This document shows positions 57,190 through 64,000 of a stretch of 64,000 bases of DNA, one piece after another. Source of the DNA: Sphingobacterium arenae (GTDB lineage Bacteria > Bacteroidota > Bacteroidia > Sphingobacteriales > Sphingobacteriaceae). Each line of letters opens with the position of its first letter. The first letter of the stretch is position 1. Position numbers and translations under genes: made by a program. The notes under the pieces were generated by a model that saw nothing but the letters and a program-made list of their open reading frames with translations, was not told where the DNA came from and made no database searches. Location of the stretch: positions 744,001 through 808,000 of the forward strand of contig NZ_JACNYK010000002.1 in the NCBI RefSeq assembly GCF_014692505.1. Reading direction: 5' to 3'.

Positions 57190-57597
57190 TTATCCCGTTG
57201 GGATTTTAGACATGTCCATATAAAAAATCTCCCAAGTGTGTCCGTCAAAGTCTTCGATAGTACGCTGTTGCATAAAGCCATAGTCTTTCATTTCGATAGG
57301 TTCGGTTCCCCCGGCATTTAATCCATTGGTCAAAATACTATTGATTTCGTCAATGCCGTTAACAGACAATGAAAAAAGTCCCGCAACGGCATTTTTCGTA
57401 TCTGCAATAGGTTTGGTCGCAAATGTTGCGAACTTTTCGTGGGTTAATAGCATTACAAAAATGTGGTCACTCCATACCATACACTTTCCGCTTTCGTCCG
57501 AAAATTGAGGATTATTTGTAAAACCCAATGCAGTATAAAAATTCATTGACTTCTGTAGGTTTCTTACTGCTAGATTGATAAAAACTTGTTTTGCCAT
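57190..57597 (-). CDS. VOC-family (glyoxalase-like) protein
   Basis: A 135-residue protein of the vicinal oxygen chelate fold, closest in shape to PhnB-like/bleomycin-resistance-like members: VFINLAVRNLQKSMNFYTAL, GFTNNPQFSDESG, and the last strand FDGHTWEIFYMDMS with a metal-ligand Glu. Function is not predictable. It is monocistronic. Confidence 0.87.
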   Translation of the reverse strand: MAKQVFINLAVRNLQKSMNFYTALGFTNNPQFSDESGKCMVWSDHIFVMLLTHEKFATFATKPIADTKNAVAGLFSLSVNGIDEINSILTNGLNAGGTEPIEMKDYGFMQQRTIEDFDGHTWEIFYMDMSKIPTG

Positions 57598-58031
57598 TTT
57601 ATTAATACTTAACTGTCTATGATTATTGTATTCCGAATCGGTTTAAATTCAAGATTAGGTTCTAGATATTCATTTGATGTAACCTAATCTTTTTTGGAAC
57701 CAAAGTTATAAGATCTTTTTCGAAACTAGTATTTCCATTTGTTGAAACTTAACGTGCAAATTACTATATCCCAAGCCTTGTAAGCTTGTCTTATGGCAAG
57801 AAAACTATCTCGTGTAACAACTTTTAGAGACTATAGCAGCTCTTGTAATATTCTTTAATTTTTTGAATATTACAGGTACAGTTTGGTACTGGATCCCTAA
57901 TGGCATTGCTGTAACAGCATCGCAAACAAAGCTCTCATTCATCAACAATCGAATTGAATATCATTGATACAATCTGGCATCAATTTCAGTTGTTTTTGTG
58001 TCATACTATTTATCTACCTTGTGGAACGAAC
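57598..58031. other. Gene-free stretch with one inverted repeat
   Basis: This 434-base AT-rich gap holds a 10-bp perfect inverted repeat (TGTAATATTC 57844-57853 with GAATATTACA 57865-57874). No T tract follows, so it is more likely an operator or a chance AT-rich pair than a terminator. No ORF or RNA was recognised. Confidence 0.4.
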
Positions 58032-58319
58032 CTACTGTTTTAATACATCCTTTATATCATCTAATTTTTCAAACATCTTTGCGGCAAATGGGCACAGCGG
58101 AATAATCTTGATATTTTTTTCTCTGGCCATTTCCACAATTTTGTAAAGCATATGCTTGCCTATACCTCTACCATTATACGCTGGTTCAACATCGGTATGG
58201 TCGATGATAATCAAATCGGGGCCCGCAATGGAATAGGACATCATCCCCGCCCGTCTATCATTCTCTTGCGCTACAACAAAGCCTTTAGCGCCGCTAACCT
58301 TTAATAATATTTCCATCAT
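58032..58319 (-). CDS. GNAT-family N-acetyltransferase (YjdJ-like)
   Basis: A 95-residue mini-GNAT domain. The acetyl-CoA loop is VEPAYNGRGIGKHMLYKIVE and the closing KIIPLCPFAAKMF is typical of this short subfamily (Gcn5-related, YjdJ type). Its ATG overlaps the TGA of the LLM oxidoreductase gene by four bases, so it is the last gene of the operon. A similar mini-GNAT is encoded at 60966. Substrates are unknown. Confidence 0.85.
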   Translation of the reverse strand: MMEILLKVSGAKGFVVAQENDRRAGMMSYSIAGPDLIIIDHTDVEPAYNGRGIGKHMLYKIVEMAREKNIKIIPLCPFAAKMFEKLDDIKDVLKQ

Positions 58320-59368
58320 TTCTTGCTTTTATTTGCTTTATTGACCCTTGGAATCACCTTGGTGCCAATTATTTCTATGGAATGCAATAACTGCTCATGG
58401 GTCAGGCCAGCATTATCCATTTGAAATGTGAAGCGATCAATACCTCCTAATGTTTCGCTGTGTCTTAGTAATTTTGCAGCGACTTGTTCAGGACCTCCAA
58501 CAACCAACGCACCCCTTGGCCCTACAACCGCATCAAAACTGGATTTGGTTACCGGTGGCCATCCTCGTTCTCGTCCCATCTTCGTCCATAGTTCAGCATA
58601 GCCTGGATAGTAATCTTCGATAGCTTCTTCATCTGTAGTAGCAACGTAGCCTGGTGAATGTAGGCCTACGGATAGTTGGTCTGGCGCAAAGCCTGCTCGA
58701 TACCCTGCTTCTCTGTATAGATCAACCAATGGTCGAAAGCGCGCTGTTTCTCCACCAATTACGGCGATCATCAATGGTAGTCCTAGTGTTCCAGCTCGCA
58801 CAAAAGACTCGGGCGTACCGCCCACGCCTAACCAAACCGGAAGTTTTTCTTGACTCGATCTCGGATAGATAGGCTGATGATGCAGGGCAGGCCTAAATTT
58901 TCCAGACCATGTAATAAATTCCTGTTCGCGAATCTTTAATAAAAGTTCCAACTTTTCTTTGAATAACTCATCGTAGTTATGCAGGTTATATCCAAACAAT
59001 GGATAGGCTTCTGTTGCGGAACCTCGTCCAACGACCAACTCCGCTCGTCCTTTAGATATCAAATCTAAAGTTGCGAAACTTTGATAAACCCTTACTGGAT
59101 CTGATGTGCTAAGCACAGTAACTGCACTGGTTAAGCGTATATTTTTCGTTCGTGCCGCAGCTGCAGCGAGGATTACCGCTGGAGCGGAGTCAAGAAACTC
59201 TTTTTTATGGTGCTCACCAACCCCAAAGATAGCGAGTCCTGCTTGGTCTGCCTGAACGATCCTGTCGAGCAACTGCTCCATGGCATCAACACTATTGAGG
59301 CTCTTACTCCCGTACATCGCTGATGCAAAACTATCAATTCCTATTTCCATTATTTTATGTTGACTCAA
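58316..59368 (-). CDS. LLM-class flavin-dependent oxidoreductase (luciferase-like)
   Basis: A 350-residue TIM-barrel monooxygenase of the bacterial luciferase family: IFGVGEHHKKEFLDSAPAVI, RLTSAVTVLSTSDPVRVYQS, GRAELVVGRGSATEAYPLFG and VWLGVGGTPESFVRAG. Members use FMN or F420; reaction here unknown. It lies between pirin and a GNAT gene in an operon that looks devoted to handling reactive or electrophilic compounds. Confidence 0.87.
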   Translation of the reverse strand: MSQHKIMEIGIDSFASAMYGSKSLNSVDAMEQLLDRIVQADQAGLAIFGVGEHHKKEFLDSAPAVILAAAAARTKNIRLTSAVTVLSTSDPVRVYQSFATLDLISKGRAELVVGRGSATEAYPLFGYNLHNYDELFKEKLELLLKIREQEFITWSGKFRPALHHQPIYPRSSQEKLPVWLGVGGTPESFVRAGTLGLPLMIAVIGGETARFRPLVDLYREAGYRAGFAPDQLSVGLHSPGYVATTDEEAIEDYYPGYAELWTKMGRERGWPPVTKSSFDAVVGPRGALVVGGPEQVAAKLLRHSETLGGIDRFTFQMDNAGLTHEQLLHSIEIIGTKVIPRVNKANKSKK

Positions 59369-59398
59369 TAAGTATCATCTGTCAATACTTTGTATCCC

Positions 59399-60313
59399 TT
59401 AAGAAAGAGCGTTAGGAGGAGGACCTCCAGCGGGTTTACTTTTTTCACTTGGCAAGGGTACATATTCTTTATTATCCATCGGGGGCAAATTAATTCGACC
59501 TTGCTTCCAATCTTCTTTCGCTTGTTCAATCCTATCTTTCCTACTGGAAACAAAGTTCCACCAAATGTATCGTTCTCCGAGGTGCTCTCCCCCAAGCATC
59601 ATCAGAGTAGTAGGTTCTTTCGCAATAATCAAAGGATCCACTCCTTTAGTAAACACCAATAATTGTCCTTCGCTATATGTAACCCCACTAACTTCAATCT
59701 GACCTCTGACAATATAGGCCCCTCTTTCGCTGTGCCCACCCGGCAAACCAAAACGGGCGTCCTGTGCTAATACGACATGCACATAGAATAAGGGGGAATG
59801 TGTTTTGACATTGCTTTTTAGACCATAAGCCTCTCCTGCAATTAATCGCAGCCAAATACCGGTATCCGTAAAAATAGGCAATTCTTCTGGCTTATAGTTT
59901 TCGAAGGTAGGATCACTTTCTTCATGTTTCTCAGGGAGTGCTACCCAGGTTTGCAGCATTTCTAGTTCACCTCCCGCAAGCATCGCCGGATCTTCAAATC
60001 GTTCACTGTGTGTTATGCCTTTGCCGGCGGTCATCCAATTTACTTCGCCCGGTTTTATCAATTGTTCCACCCCCAGACTGTCTCTATGGGTCACATTCCC
60101 ACTAAATAAATAGCTTACGGTGGATAAACCGATATGGGGGTGGGGCAATACATCAAGACCACTTATAGATCCGGTCGGCAAATTTAATGGCCCGCCATGA
60201 TCAATAAAAATAAATGGTCCGACCATTCTGCGAAGCCGGTAAGGAAGGATTCGTTTAACGACAAAACCCGGTGAAATTTCGGCCTGCCTGGCTTCTATAA
60301 TAATATCAAGCAT
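59399..60313 (-). CDS. Pirin-family protein
   Basis: A 304-residue bicupin. The N-terminal pirin domain has the iron-site context GPFIFIDHGGP, LPHPHIGLSTVSYLFSGNVT and VNWMTAGKGITHSERF; the C-terminal cupin includes GQIEVSGVTYSEGQLLVF. Some pirins act as quercetin 2,3-dioxygenases and others as redox sensors. The proline-rich tail after KEYVPLPSEKSKP is a little longer than usual. Confidence 0.9.
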   Translation of the reverse strand: MLDIIIEARQAEISPGFVVKRILPYRLRRMVGPFIFIDHGGPLNLPTGSISGLDVLPHPHIGLSTVSYLFSGNVTHRDSLGVEQLIKPGEVNWMTAGKGITHSERFEDPAMLAGGELEMLQTWVALPEKHEESDPTFENYKPEELPIFTDTGIWLRLIAGEAYGLKSNVKTHSPLFYVHVVLAQDARFGLPGGHSERGAYIVRGQIEVSGVTYSEGQLLVFTKGVDPLIIAKEPTTLMMLGGEHLGERYIWWNFVSSRKDRIEQAKEDWKQGRINLPPMDNKEYVPLPSEKSKPAGGPPPNALS

Positions 60314-60393
60314 AATAAATATTTAAATTATCAAATTTGAATATCACATTTTATGAAGTCCGTCTTTTTATATTGATTGCTTTCTTCGATGCG

Positions 60394-60539
60394 TCAATTG
60401 ATGTGTCCTTTTAACTGCTCATAATATTCCAAAAATATGGCATCGTTTACAGCGCATGAATCGTACCATATAAGTCTATTGCTTCATTCTTTATTGACAA
60501 CCTCATTCCTGCGCTCTTCTCAGCTTCTGATATTTTCAT
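60394..60539 (-). CDS. Small coupled ORF downstream of OsmC, probably frameshifted
   Basis: An ATG overlaps the OsmC stop (TAATG) and opens a 30-codon frame MKISEAEKSAGMRLSIKNEA ending at 60447. In another frame the protein-like pattern continues as AVNDAIFLEYYEQLKGHIN to a TGA at 60394. A small protein of about 48 residues broken by one frameshift explains both; alternatively the 30-residue product is real. No family recognised. Confidence 0.3.
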
Positions 60540-60952
60540 TATATTAATTCGGTGGAGATATGGATATTTCCCTTGAGTAACTTCGATATTGGGCAATTTT
60601 CTGCTACTCTTATCAGTCGTTCCTGTATTCCCTTATCCAATTGCCCGTGAAATACGATCTTTCGCTCCATGTATGCAACTGGTGCTTTATTTTCTATCTT
60701 ATAATACATATTCGCATGGACTTCTACTTCTGAAATGCCTAATCCTTTATGATCGATATACATTTTAAGCGTGGCCAAGGTACATCCAACTAACGAAGAC
60801 AGTAATAATGTGTAAGGATCTGGCCCCAGATCTTTTCCACCTAATTTTTCAGGTTCATCAGTGATGAATATCCCATTTCTCCAATGGATAGTTGTTTCGT
60901 ATTTTTGGAGTCCAATCGTTCCCTTTACGGGGGTTTCAAATAGATATTTCAT
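60539..60952 (-). CDS. OsmC-family protein
   Basis: A 137-residue OsmC/Ohr-type protein: TIHWRNGIFITDEPEKLGGK, the conserved helix PYTLLLSSLVGCTLATLKMY with the first redox Cys and the second Cys in VAENCPISKLLKG. OsmC-like proteins reduce organic hydroperoxides. It lies 13 bases behind the GNAT gene and its stop overlaps a following start codon. Confidence 0.88.
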   Translation of the reverse strand: MKYLFETPVKGTIGLQKYETTIHWRNGIFITDEPEKLGGKDLGPDPYTLLLSSLVGCTLATLKMYIDHKGLGISEVEVHANMYYKIENKAPVAYMERKIVFHGQLDKGIQERLIRVAENCPISKLLKGNIHISTELI

Positions 60953-60965
60953 TCACAGTTATTGT

Positions 60966-61268
60966 TTACTTCTGTTTTTGGCTCCTGACATCTGCGTATT
61001 CTTCGGGGTGGCGAGTGAATTGTGCAAGAACATAAGGACAAAGTGGTATGATCCTCCGATTATTCTTCCTGGCATAACTAACCAACTGATTAAGTAATAA
61101 TTTTGCAAAGCCCTTTCCTTCGTGCTTAGAATCTACTTCCGTATGATAAACTCGAAGCTTTTCAGCCGCAACAGAAATATCCATTTTTCCTACTTTTTCA
61201 CTATCTGAAAATAGTTGAACTTCACCGTATATGCCGTCTTCTTTAAAAATGACTTGTGTATTTTCCAT
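60966..61268 (-). CDS. GNAT-family N-acetyltransferase (YjdJ-like)
   Basis: A 100-residue mini-GNAT with the acetyl-CoA loop TEVDSKHEGKGFAKLLLNQL and the closing RIIPLCPYVLAQFTRHPEE. It starts 6 bases downstream of the 4Fe-4S protein gene and precedes OsmC by 13 bases. Pairing of this mini-GNAT with a 4Fe-4S mono-cluster protein is frequent in bacteria, but the joint function is unknown. Confidence 0.87.
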   Translation of the reverse strand: MENTQVIFKEDGIYGEVQLFSDSEKVGKMDISVAAEKLRVYHTEVDSKHEGKGFAKLLLNQLVSYARKNNRRIIPLCPYVLAQFTRHPEEYADVRSQKQK

Positions 61269-61274
61269 ATTCAG

Positions 61275-61484
61275 TTATCTTCTTTTTATACTTAACGCGC
61301 CGGACGGACATTTTGCAATCTGGCGAATGAGTTCTTCTGACGTCGCATTCTCCACGTTTATCCATGGTCGTGCTTTCGGGTTATATACCCGAGATAAGGT
61401 CTTTACGCAAACCCCGGCGTGGATGCATTTTTTGGGCATCCATAGAACGGTGATTTCCTCATTTGAATATTCATGTATCTCCAT
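61275..61484 (-). CDS. (4Fe-4S) mono-cluster protein (Fer4_19/DUF1271)
   Basis: A 69-residue ferredoxin-like protein: ITVLWMPKKCIHAGVCVKTL and, near the end, IAKCPSGALSIKRR. Three cysteines (in KCIHAGVC and KCPSGAL) fit the Fer4_19 domain. It is the first gene of the minus-strand stress-type operon ending at 58032. It may deliver electrons to the flavin enzyme of the operon, which is inference. Confidence 0.88.
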   Translation of the reverse strand: MEIHEYSNEEITVLWMPKKCIHAGVCVKTLSRVYNPKARPWINVENATSEELIRQIAKCPSGALSIKRR

Positions 61485-61826
61485 AACAGCTTCTTATTGA
61501 AAATTAATTATTTATTTGATATCTAGAGCACTAGACTTTGAAGACCTATTTTACACGATTTTTCCATTGTGTCTTGATTTAAAAGTTAATCATTCAAAAT
61601 TCGTTCAAATGGATAGAAAAAGAGTAGAGAAATGACGAAAAAAAATATCGACAAATGTCTACGCTGTATTAAATATGGTGGTGTGGGGTAAGAAAAAACG
61701 ATAATATATAAACGGTTTCTAATATTTGGCTGCAATACAGCAAAATTTGTCAGAGCAGCAAATGACATAGCACAAGTAGAGTCGGAAAAAGTTATAGAAA
61801 GTGAACTCGTTCTTAAGAAAGGGATT
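61485..61826. other. Gene-free stretch, nothing recognised
   Basis: These 342 AT-rich bases lie between the operon start and the 3' end of the Crp/Fnr gene, both on the minus strand. They must hold the operon promoter, but no clear TAnnTTTG box or operator stood out. Confidence 0.4.
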
Positions 61827-62408
61827 CTATTTTTTAATCACTTTTTTTCGTACCCGACTCAGTGTATCTTTAGTAACTCCAAGATAAGAAGCAATAATAT
61901 GTTGAGGAAATCGCTGGACGAAATACGGGTGGCGCTCGACGAAATCCTCGTAACGTTTTTCAGAAGTAAGGCTGATAGCAGAAGTTATTCGTTTTTGAGC
62001 AGCTATATTATTATACTCATCAAGTTTCAATACAAGCTCATTAAAAGAGGGGCATTCGCTACGTAATTTTAACATATCCTCCCTGGAAACAAGAAGCAGT
62101 TCACTGTCTTCCCACGCATCTATGTTATACGTACTGGGGGTAAACCTGACAAAACTCTCGCGATCTCCCGCCCACCAATTTTCTACATACAAATCGACAA
62201 CGTGCTCGCCCCCCTTTTCATCTAACAAATATTTACGCATGGCGCCCTTAACTATAAAACCGAAATACTTACATATTTCCCCTTCCTGCAGCAAATATTG
62301 CCTCCTTCTTATCTTCTTCGAAATAAAATGGCTTAATACAAAGCCAAAGTCATCTTTGGAAAGTAAAGTTGTAGCGTAGTTATTAATATAATGGAATAGT
62401 GGATGCAT
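61827..62408 (-). CDS. Crp/Fnr-family transcriptional regulator
   Basis: A 193-residue regulator. ATG at 62408 gives the usual start (MHPLFHYINN); ten more codons are possible from 62438. A cyclic-nucleotide-binding-like domain occupies about residues 1-125 (KIRRRQYLLQEGEICKYFGF, IVKGAMRKYL) and the C-terminal HTH is PQHIIASYLGVTKDTLSRVR. No Fe-S cysteines of Fnr are seen. It is encoded upstream of the OsmC/pirin operon on the same strand and may control it. Confidence 0.87.
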   Translation of the reverse strand: MHPLFHYINNYATTLLSKDDFGFVLSHFISKKIRRRQYLLQEGEICKYFGFIVKGAMRKYLLDEKGGEHVVDLYVENWWAGDRESFVRFTPSTYNIDAWEDSELLLVSREDMLKLRSECPSFNELVLKLDEYNNIAAQKRITSAISLTSEKRYEDFVERHPYFVQRFPQHIIASYLGVTKDTLSRVRKKVIKK

Positions 62409-62598
62409 AATATGCGACTCAATACTCAAATATAACACTTTTGCTTCGTTCGGTCAAATGAATGCTATTTAAAACGCATAAGCAGATTGTATCGGTAAGA
62501 TTGGCTGTAATGGATGATTTTTTCTTAACGACTTGCCCTAGACTATGGCGTACAGCCAAAATCATACGTTTTGCTAGGGAGAATAAAAGAATATATAG

Positions 62599-62606
62599 TA
62601 CCTTTG
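62599..62606 (+). promoter_or_regulatory. -7 box (TACCTTTG) of the OmpA lipoprotein gene
   Basis: TACCTTTG matches TAnnTTTG, 29 bases before the ATG at 62636. A TTTTG lies upstream at 62569-62573, but the 25-base gap is longer than usual. Confidence 0.5.
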
Positions 62607-62635
62607 GGGTATACACGTTAATAAGGGAACATACT

Positions 62636-63181
62636 ATGAAGCGTATAATAAAAAGCCTTTTAGCAACAAGTTGCGTTCTATTGGTCTTAAACCTGTCTGC
62701 CTGCAAGTCCAAAAAAATCGTTGTTAATCCAAGTAGCCAAATTGAACAGACACCCATACGGGAAGAACCCGTAGAGGTAGCGGAAGAACCTGTCATTGCA
62801 CAGGAAGAACCACACAAAGACCCTGAACCGGTGGCCGAAAAACCGAATTTCAATTTCACGAACGTCCTGTTTGAATTTGATTCCAGTGTACTCAAAACCG
62901 AGTCCTATGCCGTGTTGGACAATATCGTCCGAGAAATGCAGAAAGATCCGTCAGTCAAATTTATCATCAATGGTCATTCATCCGTCGAGGGTACAGCCGA
63001 ATATAACCAATCGCTATCTGAAGACAGAGCCAATGCGGTTAAGCTCTATATCGTCAACGCCGGATTGCCATCCGAAAATCTTATCGCCACAGGATTTGGT
63101 GCTTCCAAACCGGTTGCATCCAATGATACAGAAAGCGGGAGGGAACAAAATCGGCGGGTAGAAATATCGGTCGTACAATAG
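62636..63181 (+). CDS. OmpA-family lipoprotein (Pal-like)
   Basis: A 181-residue outer-membrane lipoprotein. ATG at 62636 begins a signal with lipobox LNLSAC; the longer frame from 62462 reads through non-coding sequence. A Glu/Pro-rich linker (residues 40-75) precedes an OmpA domain that binds peptidoglycan: FEFDSSVLKTESYAVLDNIV, FIINGHSSVEGTAEYNQSLS and ATGFGASKPVASNDTESGR with the conserved NRRVEI end. Role: anchoring of the outer membrane. Confidence 0.9.
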   Translation: MKRIIKSLLATSCVLLVLNLSACKSKKIVVNPSSQIEQTPIREEPVEVAEEPVIAQEEPHKDPEPVAEKPNFNFTNVLFEFDSSVLKTESYAVLDNIVREMQKDPSVKFIINGHSSVEGTAEYNQSLSEDRANAVKLYIVNAGLPSENLIATGFGASKPVASNDTESGREQNRRVEISVVQ

Positions 63182-63188
63182 CAGGATT

Positions 63189-63208
63189 TTCGAACCCAAG
63201 GGTTCGAA
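63189..63208. repeat. Palindrome resembling a tRNA T-arm
   Basis: TTCGAACCC and GGGTTCGAA form a 9+2+9 inverted repeat just after the OmpA stop. Ten of its bases equal the T-arm of the neighbouring tRNA-Lys (63269-63278). It could end the OmpA transcript or be a tRNA fragment. Confidence 0.45.
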
Positions 63209-63226
63209 TCACAGCTAACAAAAAAA

Positions 63227-63247
63227 GCCCAATCTTTCGATTGAGCC
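63227..63247. terminator. Terminator shared by OmpA gene and tRNA-Lys
   Basis: GGCTCAATC pairs with GATTGGGCT on the minus strand around a GAAA loop (two G-U pairs) and is followed by a T tract, as needed after the tRNA. On the plus strand the same hairpin follows the OmpA gene. Confidence 0.7.
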
Positions 63248-63254
63248 TTCTTTG

Positions 63255-63327
63255 TGATCCCGCTGGGATTCGAACCCAGGACCCATACATTAAAAGTGTA
63301 TTGCTCTACCAGCTGAGCTACGGAATC
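63255..63327 (-). tRNA. tRNA-Lys (UUU anticodon)
   Basis: A 73-base cloverleaf on the minus strand: acceptor GATTCCG pairs with CGGGATC (one T-G pair), D-arm AGCTCAGCTGGTAGAGC, anticodon loop CTTTTAA with anticodon TTT, and T-arm CTGGGTTCGAATCCCAG. The discriminator is A and CCA is not encoded. Confidence 0.97.
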
Positions 63328-63441
63328 TTACTTCGTTTCTCTAAAGCATCGCTTCGTCGTTTGAAGTGATGCAAAAGTAGGTATTTCGATTTAAAAAGCA
63401 AACATTCTTTACCTCTTTTTTTGAAAAAAACAAAAACGCAT

Positions 63442-64000
63442 TCATAGTGAGGGGGATAAATTTAACACATCGCTATACAGGTAGCGTATTTCATCGCGCA
63501 AATTGTATTTCGAGGCCATAACCTCTCCATATGCGCCGGCCGTCCGGATCGCGATTAAATCCCCGCGTTCTGATTTCGGTAATGGTACTTCCTTACCAAA
63601 ACAATCCGAACTTTCACAAATCGGCCCTACTACATCATACGGAATTGCCGATTCTTCGTCGGTATCTATACGTTCTATTTTGTGGTAGGCTTGGTACAAT
63701 GCCGGTCTCATCAATTCTGTCATTCCCGCATCTACGACTAAAAAATGCTTCTTCACACCGCTTTTCGTGTACAAAACTTTGGTGATTAGCGATCCAGATT
63801 GCGCTACTAAGGCACGTCCCAATTCAAAATGAACTTCTTGGTGCGCATTTCGTTCCAAAAACCGATCAAATATATCAAAATACGTCTCAAAATCAGGAAT
63901 CGGATTCTCCTCTGGATGCTGATAATCTACCCCTAAACCACCACCAACATTCAATACTTTGATTTGTGTTCCCCGCTCTTCAAACCAGTTTTTCCACTCA
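63442..64000 (-). CDS. lysA: Diaminopimelate decarboxylase (C-terminal part, runs off the window)
   Basis: The C-terminal part of a PLP-dependent decarboxylase that makes lysine from meso-diaminopimelate. Visible motifs: LNVGGGLGVDY (phosphate-binding glycine loop), FELGRALVAQSG, FLVVDAGMTELMRPALY, GPICESSDCFGKEVPLP with the catalytic Cys, and GAYGEVMASKYNLR near the end. The frame stays open to the right edge, so the N-terminal half lies outside. The TTG at 63954 is not a start. Confidence 0.93.
   Translation of the reverse strand, partial: EWKNWFEERGTQIKVLNVGGGLGVDYQHPEENPIPDFETYFDIFDRFLERNAHQEVHFELGRALVAQSGSLITKVLYTKSGVKKHFLVVDAGMTELMRPALYQAYHKIERIDTDEESAIPYDVVGPICESSDCFGKEVPLPKSERGDLIAIRTAGAYGEVMASKYNLRDEIRYLYSDVLNLSPSL

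Noticed and set aside
63189..63250. Second tRNA gene next to tRNA-Lys
   Set aside because: Only a T-arm-like palindrome is present; no acceptor, D-arm or anticodon arm can be drawn.

Overview
The window looks like chromosomal DNA from a Bacteroidota bacterium, most likely of the Sphingobacteriaceae (Sphingobacterium, Pedobacter, Olivibacter or Parapedobacter type). The evidence is family content: several large TonB-dependent receptors, a Bacteroidetes-type ECF sigma/FecR pair, many lipoproteins with fasciclin, IPT and DUF4397 modules, and promoters of the TAnnTTTG type. I see no phage, plasmid, intact insertion sequence or CRISPR array. Assignments rest on motif recognition by eye; no database search was run.

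Layout. 1-2065: KtrB/KtrA potassium uptake. 2360-12300: a mixed block (a TonB receptor, an HD phosphohydrolase, a purple-acid-phosphatase-like enzyme, a DoxX/SRPBCC pair, an aldo/keto reductase divergent from an AraC regulator, a Gfo/Idh oxidoreductase). It is peppered with gene fossils: a histidine kinase tail, an HD fragment and a DoxX fragment. 12468-15709: a TPR protein and a cysteine-rich copper-storage-type protein. 15912-29833: the most distinctive locus, an ECF sigma factor, FecR anti-sigma, a 1159-residue TonB receptor with an STN domain, then six lipoproteins (two DUF4397-like, three fasciclin, one with five IPT repeats plus an NHL propeller). 29897-33169: a visibly GC-richer Oar-like receptor. 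33382-42387: small enzymes, an AraC regulator coupled to a lipoprotein, a P-loop kinase, a lone HsdR-N-like nuclease domain protein, a secreted nuclease and a two-component pair.

42434-43030 is an intergenic region with a terminator, an unlisted 49-codon ORF, a strongly foldable stretch with its own promoter (a candidate structured RNA) and a phased array of TTCCG half-sites in front of an unknown membrane protein. 44510-47336 encodes gluconate uptake and phosphorylation. 48199-52384 is a sulfane-sulfur/thiosulfate module (thioredoxin-like, TauE/SafE, persulfide-dioxygenase/rhodanese fusion, two YeeE/YedE halves) with a repeated GTAAC motif in front of two of its units. 58032-61484 is a minus-strand stress-type operon (4Fe-4S mono-cluster protein, GNAT, OsmC, pirin, LLM oxidoreductase, GNAT) lying downstream of a Crp/Fnr regulator. 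The window closes with an OmpA lipoprotein, tRNA-Lys(UUU) and the C-terminal part of lysA.

How genes work together: sigma/FecR probably sense occupancy of the 17877 receptor and drive the surface lipoprotein set; the sulfur module couples import of reduced sulfur to persulfide oxidation; GntP feeds GntK; KtrA gates KtrB.
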